This document shows positions 35,437 through 43,874 of a stretch of 64,000 nucleotides of DNA, piece by piece (the first letter of the stretch is position 1; each line of letters starts with the position of its first letter). Source of the DNA: Neolewinella maritima (GTDB lineage Bacteria > Bacteroidota > Bacteroidia > Chitinophagales > Saprospiraceae); contig NZ_CAKLPZ010000005.1 of the NCBI RefSeq assembly GCF_923081025.1, forward strand, positions 1 through 64,000, given 5' to 3'. The notes beneath the pieces are model-generated. The model was not told where the DNA came from, did no database searches, and saw only the letters and a program-made list of their open reading frames with translations. The position numbers and the translations under genes are program-made.

Positions 35437-36180
35437 CTACACCCGCACCCCTGCGTGCACTACTTCGGCCAGATCCGGCAGCCACTGCACGTCCCGCTCC
35501 AGGCCATTGCCTACCACCAGCAGATCCGCGCCGGCACTGAGCGCCTTCCGCGCCTGCTCTACGCTTCGGATCCCGCCGCCGACGACGAGCGGTAGATCAA
35601 CTTCTTCCCGCACTGCCCGGATCATGTCCGCCGCCACCGGATGCACCGCTCCACTGCCCGCGTCCAGATAAATGAGCTGTAGCCCGAGTTGCTCGCCGGC
35701 CAGAGCCGTGGCAGCCGCGATGGCAGGTTTGTCGGCCGGAATGGGCGTGGTGTTGCTCATGTAGGACACCGAAGTGGGCCGGCCCCCATCGATGAGCAGG
35801 TAACCGGTGGGGATGGTGCTCAGGCCCATCTGCTTGATGCGGCCGGCTACCGTGACGTGGTGCCCGATGAGGAGCTCCGGATTGCGGCCGGAGATGAGAG
35901 ATAGGAGTAGCACGGCATCCGCGTGCTCGTCCAGCTGATAGACCGAGCCGGGGAAGAGCAGTACCGGTACGTCGGTGTGGGTCTTAAGGTAGCGCAGGTA
36001 ATGGGCCGACTGGGGTTCATTGACCAAACTGCCCCCCCACAGGAAGTAGTCGATGCAGCCCGCGTCGGCGTACTGTCCGAGTTGCTCCAGCTTCTGGCGG
36101 TTGACCTTGTCGGGGTCGATGAGAACGGCCAGGAGCTTACGGCCGGCGTGGCGGGCTCGGGACAGGGCGGGAAGGATCAT
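35437..36180 (-). CDS. pcrB: Geranylgeranylglyceryl phosphate synthase family protein
   Basis: A TIM-barrel prenyltransferase that joins a polyprenyl diphosphate to glycerol-1-phosphate. Motifs of this family: LLAVLIDPDK near the start, GGGIRSVEQARKAL and VGNGLERD near the end. At 247 residues with ATG 36180 it is the usual length. Upstream in-frame codons run into the tRNA gene, so they are not used. TACCTTTA at 36185-36192 lies 4 nt before the ATG, pointing to a leaderless transcript. The lipid product in Bacteroidota is not well defined. Confidence 0.85.
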   Translation of the reverse strand: MILPALSRARHAGRKLLAVLIDPDKVNRQKLEQLGQYADAGCIDYFLWGGSLVNEPQSAHYLRYLKTHTDVPVLLFPGSVYQLDEHADAVLLLSLISGRNPELLIGHHVTVAGRIKQMGLSTIPTGYLLIDGGRPTSVSYMSNTTPIPADKPAIAAATALAGEQLGLQLIYLDAGSGAVHPVAADMIRAVREEVDLPLVVGGGIRSVEQARKALSAGADLLVVGNGLERDVQWLPDLAEVVHAGVRV

Positions 36181-36184
36181 ACGG

Positions 36185-36192
36185 TAAAGGTA
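36185..36192 (-). promoter_or_regulatory. Bacteroidota -7 element, pcrB
   Basis: On the minus strand TACCTTTA is followed by CCGT and the ATG of pcrB. It matches TAnnTTTG in 7 of 8 positions, with 4 nt to the start codon. Confidence 0.5.
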
Positions 36193-36252
36193 GCCCGGCA
36201 GAAACACAAACGGCCTCCCCGCAGTGCGGGAAGGCCGTCGTAGTAGTGTATG

Positions 36253-36337
36253 TACCCAGAACAGGACTTGAACCTGCACGTCCGCAATGGACACCAGCCC
36301 CTCAAGCTGGCGTGTCTACCAATTTCACCACCTGGGT
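36253..36337 (-). tRNA. tRNA-Leu (anticodon GAG)
   Basis: The 7-bp acceptor ACCCAGG / TCTGGGT pairs apart from one G-T. The D-arm has ATTGGTAGAC, the anticodon stem CCAGC/GCTGG holds loop TTGAGGG with GAG (plus-strand CTC at 36301-36303), a long variable arm follows (GTCC/GGAC), and the T-arm is GCAGG-TTCAAGT-CCTGT. The long variable arm fits leucine. CCA is not encoded. Confidence 0.92.
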
Positions 36338-36465
36338 AGGAAGTTTGCTGTAGAAGCGGCTGCAAAAGTAAGTCGGATACTTGATATGTACAATGGATCG
36401 GGGTAGGAATTATCACCGCACCCGCCCCGCAACTATTGACTGCCTCACAAATTAATGTAGCTACA

Positions 36466-37107
36466 ATGATCACGACTATGGAATTACTCGACGCCCTGCG
36501 CTGGCGCTACGCTACCAAACGATTCGACCCCAGTAAGAAAGTACAGCAGGACGACCTGCGTGCCCTCCTCGAAGCCGTCAACCTGAGCGCTTCTTCCTTC
36601 GGCCTACAGCACTACCGGATCGTAGTAGTGGAAGACCCTGAAACCAAGCAGGCACTACGCGCCGCCAGCTACGACCAGGCCCAACTCACGGAAAGCTCCC
36701 ACGTACTGGTGCTGGCCGCCAAGACCGATATGACGCCCGCCTACGTAGACGATTACATGCAGCGAATGGCCGACACCCGCGGCCTGCCCGTAGATCAGGT
36801 GCAGGGCTTCGGTGAGTACATCAAGGGGACCCTTACGGATAAGTCGACCGACTTCATCATCGCGTGGAATAAGCGACAGGCCTACACCGGTCTGGGCACC
36901 CTGCTGGCCGCCGCGGCCGAGCTACGCATCGATAGCTGCCCCATGGAGGGCTTCCAGCCGGAGGAGTACGACCGTATCCTGGGACTGACCGAGCGCGGCC
37001 TCACGGCCACCGTGATCGCCCCCATCGGCTACCGCGCCGCCGAGGATGCTACCCAGACGCATAAAAAGGTGCGGCTGCCCCTGGATGAGATGGTGATCAC
37101 CGTCTAG
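36466..37107 (+). CDS. NAD(P)H-dependent nitroreductase family flavoprotein
   Basis: A 213-residue FMN enzyme of the NfsB/nitroreductase type. LLDALRWRYATKRFDP and LSASSFGLQHYRIVVVEDP at the N-terminus and YTGLGTLLAAAAELRIDSCPMEGF near residue 150-170 are the family signature. It reduces nitro compounds or quinones in the cytosol. ATG 36466 or 36478 are both possible. It is convergent with the isoaspartyl peptidase gene, whose stop overlaps by 4 nt. Confidence 0.85.
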   Translation: MITTMELLDALRWRYATKRFDPSKKVQQDDLRALLEAVNLSASSFGLQHYRIVVVEDPETKQALRAASYDQAQLTESSHVLVLAAKTDMTPAYVDDYMQRMADTRGLPVDQVQGFGEYIKGTLTDKSTDFIIAWNKRQAYTGLGTLLAAAAELRIDSCPMEGFQPEEYDRILGLTERGLTATVIAPIGYRAAEDATQTHKKVRLPLDEMVITV

Positions 37108-38138
37108 TCGTAAAACTGGATCTCGCGTTCGCCGGTCGACTTGAGGTAGCCACGGTACATACCGGGGGTATTGAAGGGCATGGCGATGTTGCCCCGTGCA
37201 TCCATGGCGATCAGGCCGCCGGTGCCGCCCTTCTCGACGAGCGTTTGGTTAATGATGGCATCGGCAGCTTCCTGCACCGTAGCGCCGCCGTAGGCCATGC
37301 GCGCGTGCACGTCGTAGGCCACCGCGTAGCGAATGAAGTACTCACCCCAGCCGGTGCAGCTCACCCCACAGGTGGCGTTGTCGGCGTAGGTGCCGGCACC
37401 GATCAGGGGGCTGTCGCCGAGGCGGTTGTAGCGTTTGTTGGTCATGCCCCCGGTGCTGGTGCCGGCGGTCAGGTTGCCGTCCCGATCGAGGGCCACGCAG
37501 CCCACCGTGCCGTGCTTCTTATCCACGTCTACCTGCTCCTGCTCCACCTTTTCCCCCGCGATGGCGCGCTGTAGGGCGGAGTAGCGCGCTTCGGTGAAGA
37601 AGTACTTGGGATCGACCACCTCCAGTCCCTGCTCGGTAGCAAAATCGTTAGCCCCCTTGCCGGACAGCAGCACGTGTTCCGACTGCTCCAGCACGGCCCG
37701 CGCGGCACTGATGGGGTGCTTGATGGTGGTGAGCCCACCGACGGCTCCGGCGTTCTGGTCCCGACCGGTCATGAAGCTGGCGTCCATCTCGTTGATGCCC
37801 GCATTGGTGAAGACGGCCCCTCGGCCGGCGTTGAAGTAGGGGCTGTCTTCAAGCACCCAGATGACGCGCTCTACGGCATCGGCGCTGCTGCCGCCGGCCT
37901 TCAGAATGGCCTCGCCGGCGTCCATGGCCTCGTTCATCGCGGCGGTGATGGCGGCGGCCCGCTCGTCCGTCATATCTTCCTTCAGGATAGTACCGGCTCC
38001 GCCGTGGATGACCAGGGCGTAGTCCACAGCGGCAGAATCGGAGGGCGGGGTCACGGGTGCGGAGGATTGGTCGGGGGAGGCGGTATCCTGTCCACAGGAT
38101 AGTAGTAGGACGACTAGGAGGGAGAGTAGGTACTGCAT
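37104..38138 (-). CDS. Isoaspartyl peptidase/L-asparaginase (Ntn hydrolase)
   Basis: Hydrolyses isoaspartyl dipeptides and asparagine. It is made as a precursor that cuts itself before Thr211 in KKHGTVGC; Thr211 is the nucleophile. Further motifs: GGAGT at 46-50, TAGTSTGGMTNKR and GAGTYAD. The N-terminus has a signal with lipobox LLLLSC (Cys15), so it is an envelope lipoprotein. The linker after the lipobox (about 21-35) is coded by a sequence matching the dispersed GC-rich repeat (38043-38060). Confidence 0.9.
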   Translation of the reverse strand: MQYLLSLLVVLLLSCGQDTASPDQSSAPVTPPSDSAAVDYALVIHGGAGTILKEDMTDERAAAITAAMNEAMDAGEAILKAGGSSADAVERVIWVLEDSPYFNAGRGAVFTNAGINEMDASFMTGRDQNAGAVGGLTTIKHPISAARAVLEQSEHVLLSGKGANDFATEQGLEVVDPKYFFTEARYSALQRAIAGEKVEQEQVDVDKKHGTVGCVALDRDGNLTAGTSTGGMTNKRYNRLGDSPLIGAGTYADNATCGVSCTGWGEYFIRYAVAYDVHARMAYGGATVQEAADAIINQTLVEKGGTGGLIAMDARGNIAMPFNTPGMYRGYLKSTGEREIQFYD

Positions 38139-38198
38139 GAACGTAGCTTGGTGCGTGGTGATCCCGCTAAGTTAGGACGCTGGCAGCGAGCTACCCGA

Positions 38199-38975
38199 TC
38201 AGTCGTGCGCGTGCCGCTGCTTGAGGGCGTCCTCGCGCAGGCGGCGCAGGAAGGGACTGGCGAAGATGAAGTCCTGTAGTACGGCTTCTTCGCTTTCCAG
38301 TACCTGCGATTTATCCCCCTGCCAGACCAGGTGACCATCCTTGAGCAGCACGATGTTGTCGCCGATACCCATGACCGAGTTCATGTCGTGGGTATTGATG
38401 ACGGTGGTGATATTGTTCCGGTTGGTCAGGTCGCAGATGAGCTCGTCGATAAGGATGGCCGTCTTGGGGTCCAGCCCGGAGTTCGGCTCGTCACAGAACA
38501 GGTACTTGGGCTCCAGGACCATGGCCCGGGCGATCCCTACGCGCTTCTGCATACCGCCGGATACCTCGGAGGGGAAGCGATCGTTGATGCCCTCCATATT
38601 GACCATTTCGAGGCACTCGTCGACCCGTTTTTCCTTTTCACCGAGGGTGCGGTTGGTGAACATATCCATGGGGAAGCGGATATTCTCGCCTACGGTCATG
38701 GAGTCAAATAGCGCGTTGCCCTGAAAGAGCATACCGAGCTTCATACGCACCTCACGCAGGGCGTCGTCGTCAACGGAGAACAGATCGACATCATCATAGT
38801 ACACCTTACCGGAGGTAGGCTTGAATAGGCCGATGAGCAGCTTGAGCAGCACGGTCTTACCCGCACCCGAGCTGCCGATGATGAGGTTGGGCTTGCCGGC
38901 ATAGAATTCCGTGCTGATGCCCTTGAGCACATCGTTGTCCCCGAAGGTCTTGGTAATGTTTTCCGTACGGATCAT
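38199..38975 (-). CDS. mlaF: MlaF-like ABC transporter ATP-binding protein
   Basis: Drives phospholipid transport across the envelope with MlaE. Walker A GSSGAGKT, signature VSGGMQKRVGIARA, and Walker B LFCDEPNSGLDP match the MlaF subfamily, as does the LFQGNALFDSMTVGENI segment. It is 258 residues. It lies 9 bp after mlaE on the same strand. The expected MCE-domain protein (MlaD) does not follow; the next gene is the isoaspartyl peptidase. Confidence 0.9.
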   Translation of the reverse strand: MIRTENITKTFGDNDVLKGISTEFYAGKPNLIIGSSGAGKTVLLKLLIGLFKPTSGKVYYDDVDLFSVDDDALREVRMKLGMLFQGNALFDSMTVGENIRFPMDMFTNRTLGEKEKRVDECLEMVNMEGINDRFPSEVSGGMQKRVGIARAMVLEPKYLFCDEPNSGLDPKTAILIDELICDLTNRNNITTVINTHDMNSVMGIGDNIVLLKDGHLVWQGDKSQVLESEEAVLQDFIFASPFLRRLREDALKQRHAHD

Positions 38976-38984
38976 GGGGAGTGC

Positions 38985-39731
38985 TTAGGTAAGCAGGAGG
39001 GCGATGAGAAAATCGAATACCAGGATAAGTACGCTGCTGACGACCACGGCGTTGGTGCTGGCCTCACCGAGCTCGATACTGCCCCCCTTAGCGTAGTACC
39101 CCATGTAGCAGCTTACCGAAGTGATCAGGTACGCAAACACGGCCGCCTTGACGAACATCATAAATACGTAGCGGGGTACGAAAAAGGACCGCAGACCCAG
39201 TACGTACTCCGTATGCGAGAGCGAGCCGGGCAGTACCGTAGAGACGTAGCCTCCTACAATACTCACGAAGGCGGCAATGGCTACCAGCATGGGTATGACC
39301 ACCACAGCGGCAATGATCTTGGGCATGATCAGGTAGGCCGCGGTATTGACCCCCATGATCTCCATGGCGTCGATGTGCTCCTTCTGCCGCATGCCGCCGA
39401 TCTCGGCCGCCAGGTTGGAGCCGACCTTGCCGGCCAGAACCAGACAGGTGATGGTGGGGGCCATCTCGATAATGGTGATATCGCGCACGATGTAGCCGAT
39501 GTAGTAGCTGGGCACGAAGCTATCCCCGAGCTGATCGACGAACTGCACCGCCGTCACCATACCGATGAAGACCGAAATGAGCAGGACGATGAAAACCGAC
39601 CCCACACCGATAGCGTCCATTTGCCGCATCGTCTCCTTGTAGTACATCGAGAACTTCTCCGGCCGGGCGATGGCGTCGCGCAGCAGGTTGACGTAGCGAC
39701 CCAGATTGTAAAGCATTTTGTCAACGACCAT
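38985..39731 (-). CDS. mlaE: MlaE family permease
   Basis: An inner-membrane permease of the Mla-type lipid transporter. The family segment GMVTAVQFVDQLGDSFVPSYYIG, the conserved LAGKVGSNLAAEIGGMRQKEHIDAMEIMG helix-turn region and about five membrane spans are visible; 248 residues. It precedes mlaF. No MCE partner is present nearby, so this pair must use one encoded elsewhere. Confidence 0.92.
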   Translation of the reverse strand: MVVDKMLYNLGRYVNLLRDAIARPEKFSMYYKETMRQMDAIGVGSVFIVLLISVFIGMVTAVQFVDQLGDSFVPSYYIGYIVRDITIIEMAPTITCLVLAGKVGSNLAAEIGGMRQKEHIDAMEIMGVNTAAYLIMPKIIAAVVVIPMLVAIAAFVSIVGGYVSTVLPGSLSHTEYVLGLRSFFVPRYVFMMFVKAAVFAYLITSVSCYMGYYAKGGSIELGEASTNAVVVSSVLILVFDFLIALLLT

Positions 39732-39795
39732 ACGGGCGGGTGGGGTTCAGGGTTCGTGGTGTAACGTTGTGGTCCGCGGATAGGTTTGCATGCGC

Positions 39796-41295
39796 TTAGC
39801 GGCCCGGCACCCACTCCAGAGCCCCGGCATCGGGCCGGTCGGTATCGCGCGGCGTATCCTCCAGATCGCGGGGTAGCTCCGGCAGGAAGACACCCAGATC
39901 ACGGGCCACACTGAGGCTATCGAGGTGAAAGTCCTCCTCGCGCAGGTCGAAGAAGAGCGGATCGTCGAAGGTCAGGTTGTAGCAACCCTGACAGATGGTT
40001 TCGTAGAAATTGGGGTCGCCCTCTCGACCGGCAATAAAGAACTTCTCATCAGTACGTACTACTGAGTTTTCAATGCGCACATCAAAGAACGAAGGGTTAG
40101 TACCGTTGAGCGAGTCGGCAAGAATCAACTCGTTACTAGTAAAACCAGCTAGGATACTATTTCGAACCCGAACCGTAAGTGGCGAAGGATCACATTCTTC
40201 AGCAACGCAAAGGGGGATGTCGTTGACCAATGATAGCGCGACATTATCACCTCCCCCGTAATTAGCCAGGGTGGTGTGATCTAACACGAGCTTACCACCC
40301 TTCACTACCTGTACGGAATTACCTGAGGATGAATGAAAAAGGCTATTGCGAACCTCCACATTTGCTTGGTAAGTAGATAGAGAAGGTCCCGACGTAAATG
40401 CAATTACTGTATTGTCGATGGTCACCTCCGCCAAGCTATCTGCGATGACGCCAGCGGCGGCATTGTTGATCTCGGCGTACTCGATGCGATTGTTGGTGCT
40501 CAGGGGACCAAAGATGAGCCCCTGGTAAGCTCCCCGAGATTTTTCAAAGCCTTCCTCCAGGCGGTCGGTAGCCAAAATAACCGGTTCGTCGGCCGTGCCA
40601 AGCAACTGTAGACTTCCCCCCGGCAGGGTATAGATGAAGCCGTCAATGTATGCACCGCCACCGGCAATGATGGGGTTATTGCGCTGGATGCCACCGTAGA
40701 AATATACCCGCGAGCCCGCCAGTACCTGCACCGTACAACTGTCAATAAAAAGCGAGCCGTAGATCACCGTGGGCAGATCGGCCGGCAACGCCACCGTACC
40801 GCCTGAACAGCTCAGTAAAAAGGATTGCCCCCGACCAAAGCCATTCAGGTAGTTCGCATTCTGTCCGTAGGCCTGTAGGACCACGGATTCCTGCACGTTG
40901 CCCGTCTCAAAGACCAGTAGGTCTTCGGCGATAAAGGGGCTTACTTCCTCGGGTACGGAGGGATCTACCTCCGCCTCCACGAAGACGAAGATGCTGTCCT
41001 TGCCCCAGATCACTACGTCGCGGGCTTCGGGGCCCATGGTGCCGTCGATATTGAAGGTGAAAGTCACGCCGGTCATCCCCTGTACGGCGACCCGGTCGAT
41101 CCTGACCGGCTCGCTGGCGTCGTTGTATACCTTGAAGAGCTGGGTGGCGCTGCCCCGTGCGGTGAATACCGTATCGAAGCTTACGGTATCTACTTCGAAG
41201 CGGAGCCGGACGGCATCACCGGTGACGAAATCGCGGTCGGGGTCACAGGCGGTGATCAGGCACAGCAGCAGGCCAAGGAATAGGGTAAGGCGCAT
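39796..41295 (-). CDS. Right-handed beta-helix lipoprotein
   Basis: A 499-residue lipoprotein (lipobox LITAC). The first part is beta-sandwich-like (FDTVFTARGSATQLFKVYN), followed by a right-handed parallel beta-helix with many short imperfect repeats (IEYAEINNAAAGVIADS, VEVRNSLFHSSSGNSVQ). The start at 41295 is chosen because a -7 element TAGCTTTG overlaps the upstream ATG 41313. The DNA at about 40010-40450, coding the helix core, is less GC-rich than the rest, hinting at domain exchange. Substrate or partner unknown; probably surface-exposed. Confidence 0.8.
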   Translation of the reverse strand: MRLTLFLGLLLCLITACDPDRDFVTGDAVRLRFEVDTVSFDTVFTARGSATQLFKVYNDASEPVRIDRVAVQGMTGVTFTFNIDGTMGPEARDVVIWGKDSIFVFVEAEVDPSVPEEVSPFIAEDLLVFETGNVQESVVLQAYGQNANYLNGFGRGQSFLLSCSGGTVALPADLPTVIYGSLFIDSCTVQVLAGSRVYFYGGIQRNNPIIAGGGAYIDGFIYTLPGGSLQLLGTADEPVILATDRLEEGFEKSRGAYQGLIFGPLSTNNRIEYAEINNAAAGVIADSLAEVTIDNTVIAFTSGPSLSTYQANVEVRNSLFHSSSGNSVQVVKGGKLVLDHTTLANYGGGDNVALSLVNDIPLCVAEECDPSPLTVRVRNSILAGFTSNELILADSLNGTNPSFFDVRIENSVVRTDEKFFIAGREGDPNFYETICQGCYNLTFDDPLFFDLREEDFHLDSLSVARDLGVFLPELPRDLEDTPRDTDRPDAGALEWVPGR

Positions 41296-41310
41296 AGACG
41301 GTAGTGAGCT

Positions 41311-41318
41311 CAAAGCTA
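41311..41318 (-). promoter_or_regulatory. Bacteroidota -7 element, beta-helix lipoprotein
   Basis: TAGCTTTG on the minus strand, 15 nt before ATG 41295; a perfect TAnnTTTG match that argues against the upstream ATG. Confidence 0.5.
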
Positions 41319-41339
41319 AGAACTAAGAAGGGCGGCCGG

Positions 41340-42104
41340 CTATTGCCTGACCTCGGTACCCGGCCAGTGACCAGACTGTATGGTCGCCAAAATGCCCGGC
41401 CGGCGGCCGTTCCCGATGAGTACGGGAATACCGTGGCGGGCGGTTTCAGCGGCGATGCGCAGTTTGGTCGCCATGCCACCGCGGCCGCCGCTGGTCCGGC
41501 GTTCCTGCACGTGGGCGGCTACGGTCTGGTCTGCCGCCTTCACCCGAGGAATCAGGCGGCTCTGCGGATCGTCGGGCGCGCCGTCGTAGAGCCCCTCCAC
41601 GCTACTCAGGATCACCAGGGCTTCGACCCCTAGCATGCGGGCGACGAGGCCGGCCAGTTCGTCGTTGTCGGTAAACATAAGCTCGGTGACGGCCACTACG
41701 TCGTTCTCGTTCACCACGGGGACCACCTCGTCGCGCAGCAGGGCACCGAAGCAGTTGAGCATATTATCGTAGTGCAGATCGTCGCGGAAGTCCCCCTTCG
41801 TAGCCAGCACCTGGGCGCAGAGGAGTCCGTGACCGGCGAAGAGCTGGCGGTACAGCTCCATAAGCCGCACCTGACCGATGGCGGAGTACACCTGCCGCTG
41901 GGCTACGGCGCCATCGTCGGGCCGCCCGGGCAGCAGTTCGCGGCCCGCCCCTACCGCTCCGGAGGAGATCAGCACGAGCTCCACGCCGGCGGCCTTGAGG
42001 GCGGCGATCTGATCCACCAGGCTACTGATGCTGGTGATATCGAGCCGGCCGTCCGGACGGGTCAGCACGTTGGTACCTACCTTAATGACGATGCGGGTGT
42101 ACAT
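41340..42104 (-). CDS. proB: Glutamate 5-kinase
   Basis: First step of proline synthesis: phosphorylates glutamate with ATP, in the cytosol. An amino-acid-kinase fold is clear: IVIKVGTNVLT, LISSGAVGAGR, VVPVVNENDVVAV, FTDNDELAGLVARM, GGMATKLRIA. At 254 residues it lacks the C-terminal PUA domain of longer ProB proteins. No proA is adjacent. TAAGTTTG at 42109-42116 is 4 nt before the ATG. Confidence 0.93.
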   Translation of the reverse strand: MYTRIVIKVGTNVLTRPDGRLDITSISSLVDQIAALKAAGVELVLISSGAVGAGRELLPGRPDDGAVAQRQVYSAIGQVRLMELYRQLFAGHGLLCAQVLATKGDFRDDLHYDNMLNCFGALLRDEVVPVVNENDVVAVTELMFTDNDELAGLVARMLGVEALVILSSVEGLYDGAPDDPQSRLIPRVKAADQTVAAHVQERRTSGGRGGMATKLRIAAETARHGIPVLIGNGRRPGILATIQSGHWPGTEVRQ

Positions 42105-42108
42105 CGTG

Positions 42109-42116
42109 CAAACTTA
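42109..42116 (-). promoter_or_regulatory. Bacteroidota -7 element, proB
   Basis: TAAGTTTG, a perfect TAnnTTTG match, followed by CACG and the proB ATG; a leaderless layout. Confidence 0.55.
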
Positions 42117-42129
42117 GCACACCGCCCGC

Positions 42130-42137
42130 TACCTTTA
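42130..42137 (+). promoter_or_regulatory. -7-like element before glycosyltransferase gene
   Basis: TACCTTTA, 48 nt before ATG 42186. A copy of the GC-rich repeat (42141-42159) lies just after it, in the expected leader. Confidence 0.35.
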
Positions 42138-42140
42138 CCC

Positions 42141-42159
42141 TGCACCCGCGTCCCCGCCC
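42141..42159 (+). repeat. Dispersed GC-rich 18-bp repeat, copy 2
   Basis: TGCACCCGCGTCCCCGCCC, identical to 4781-4799. Confidence 0.6.
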
Positions 42160-42185
42160 GCCTGATCGGTGAAGTACCCCCAGTA

Positions 42186-43874
42186 ATGTCCAGCCCTACT
42201 TTCTGTCTTCGTCCCGTCTGGCTGCTGCTGGCCTGGGTACTGCTGAATCTGCTGCAGGCCGGACTCACCCCCGTAGACCCCGACGAGACCTACTACTGGA
42301 TGTACGCCGGCCGGCTTGACTGGGGCTACTTCGATCACCCCCCGGCAGTAGCCCTGGTGGTGGCCCTGGGACGCGACTGGCTGCCGGGTGCACTGGGGCT
42401 GCGGCTGGGTACCGTACTGGTGAGCGCGGCTACCGTGACGGCGGTGTACCAGTTACTCGACCGGCCGCAGGGGCGCGATCTGCTACTAGCTGCGGCGCTG
42501 CTGTTCGCCCAGCCCTTCCTACAGGTGTATGGTTTCATAGCCACGCCGGACGGACCGCTATTACTATTTACAGCCCTGTACCTGCTGGCCTTCCGGCGGT
42601 TTTTGCGGCAGCCGGACTGGGGTAGCAGTCTGGTTTGGGGCCTCACGATGGCCGGCGTGCTGTACACGAAGTACCACGGGGTGCTGCTGATCGCCTTTAC
42701 GGTGCTGCCGCACATGCTGTACCTACTGCGCCAACCTGCCGCCTGGCTGGCGGTGGTGACCGGGGCGCTACTGTACGTACCCCACCTGTACTGGCAAGTG
42801 GTGCACGACTACCCCTCCTTCCGCTACCACCTACGGGGGCGCGACGATGCCTACCAGCTCAAGTACACGGTGCAGTACGTAGCGAACCAGCTGCTGATCT
42901 TCAGTCCTTTTCTACTGTATCACTACGGGCGGGCCTTCGTGCAGAGCCGGCCGGCGGACCGCTTCGTGCGCAGCTGCCGCTGGCTGATCGTGGGCCTGCT
43001 GCTGTTCTTCCTGGCCAGCACCTCCAAGGGGGGAACGGAGGCGCACTGGACGGCCCTGCTCAGCATACCCCTGGTGTACCTGACCTATACCGCCGCCCGA
43101 CAGTGGTCGCCCGCCAGCCGGCGCATGCTGCTGCGGTTATGCTGGATCACCGGCGCGCTGCTGCTGATCGGTCGGCTGGCCCTGATGGCTCCGCGTGAGT
43201 GGCTCCCCTTCCCCAAGCCCTTCGACAACGCACCCTGGGTGGAGCGGCTACAGCAACTGACGGGAGAGCAACCGGTGATCGTAGAGAACAGCTACCGCAT
43301 CTCCTCGCTGTACGAGTTTTATAGCGGCCGGCCGGCCTGGACCTTTACCGACGTAGCCTACCGCAATAACCAGTACGGACTCTGGGACCGTGATACCGCC
43401 TACCAGGGCCGCACCGTCTGGCTACTCGGACAGGGCAACTGGGATAGTCCTACGGCGCAGGATTTTGTACCCGCCAAAGGCATGATGCGCTTGCAGCAAG
43501 TGGAGGACTTTCAGCTCGCCTGGCGGGTAGAACTCCTGCCGGAGGTAGACCTACCGCAGACCGTGCGCACCGGTCAGCCCTTTCCGGTGCGGATATTGGC
43601 CCGGGCACCCTTCCCGCTGCGGCTCGAAAGTGAGCTGCCCCTGGAGCTGTACGCCATCCTCTGGTACCCGGACGGGGAGAAGGTATTCTGGAAGCTCGGT
43701 CCGCTGGAGACCGCTACCCTGCCGGCAGATACCGTGACCCCGCTCTACACCGGTACGGTCACCATACCCCCGGGCACTGCTCCGGGCGAGGTACAGTTGG
43801 CCTTCGGACTGGCCTACCGGGGCATGCCGCCGCTGCGGGACCAGAGCGTGTCCCTCCCCCTACGTCTGGACTAG
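42186..43874 (+). CDS. GT39-like membrane glycosyltransferase
   Basis: A roughly 560-residue integral membrane protein of the ArnT/PMT type (GT-C fold). PVDPDETYYWMYAGRLDWGYFDHPP near residues 30-55 holds the catalytic acid motif typical of the family; about 10-12 membrane helices follow and a beta-rich domain ends it. Such enzymes move sugars from lipid carriers at the inner membrane. ATG 42186 fits the first helix; the in-frame ORF extends earlier through the proB gene and is not used. Its end overlaps the convergent GT2 gene by 15 nt. Confidence 0.88.
   Translation: MSSPTFCLRPVWLLLAWVLLNLLQAGLTPVDPDETYYWMYAGRLDWGYFDHPPAVALVVALGRDWLPGALGLRLGTVLVSAATVTAVYQLLDRPQGRDLLLAAALLFAQPFLQVYGFIATPDGPLLLFTALYLLAFRRFLRQPDWGSSLVWGLTMAGVLYTKYHGVLLIAFTVLPHMLYLLRQPAAWLAVVTGALLYVPHLYWQVVHDYPSFRYHLRGRDDAYQLKYTVQYVANQLLIFSPFLLYHYGRAFVQSRPADRFVRSCRWLIVGLLLFFLASTSKGGTEAHWTALLSIPLVYLTYTAARQWSPASRRMLLRLCWITGALLLIGRLALMAPREWLPFPKPFDNAPWVERLQQLTGEQPVIVENSYRISSLYEFYSGRPAWTFTDVAYRNNQYGLWDRDTAYQGRTVWLLGQGNWDSPTAQDFVPAKGMMRLQQVEDFQLAWRVELLPEVDLPQTVRTGQPFPVRILARAPFPLRLESELPLELYAILWYPDGEKVFWKLGPLETATLPADTVTPLYTGTVTIPPGTAPGEVQLAFGLAYRGMPPLRDQSVSLPLRLD

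Noticed and set aside
36181-36294. 5' extension of pcrB
   Set aside because: It runs into the tRNA-Leu gene and would remove the -7 element; the family starts at MILPAL.
41772-42185. 5' extension of the GT39-like gene
   Set aside because: It runs antisense through proB; ATG 42186 matches the first membrane helix.
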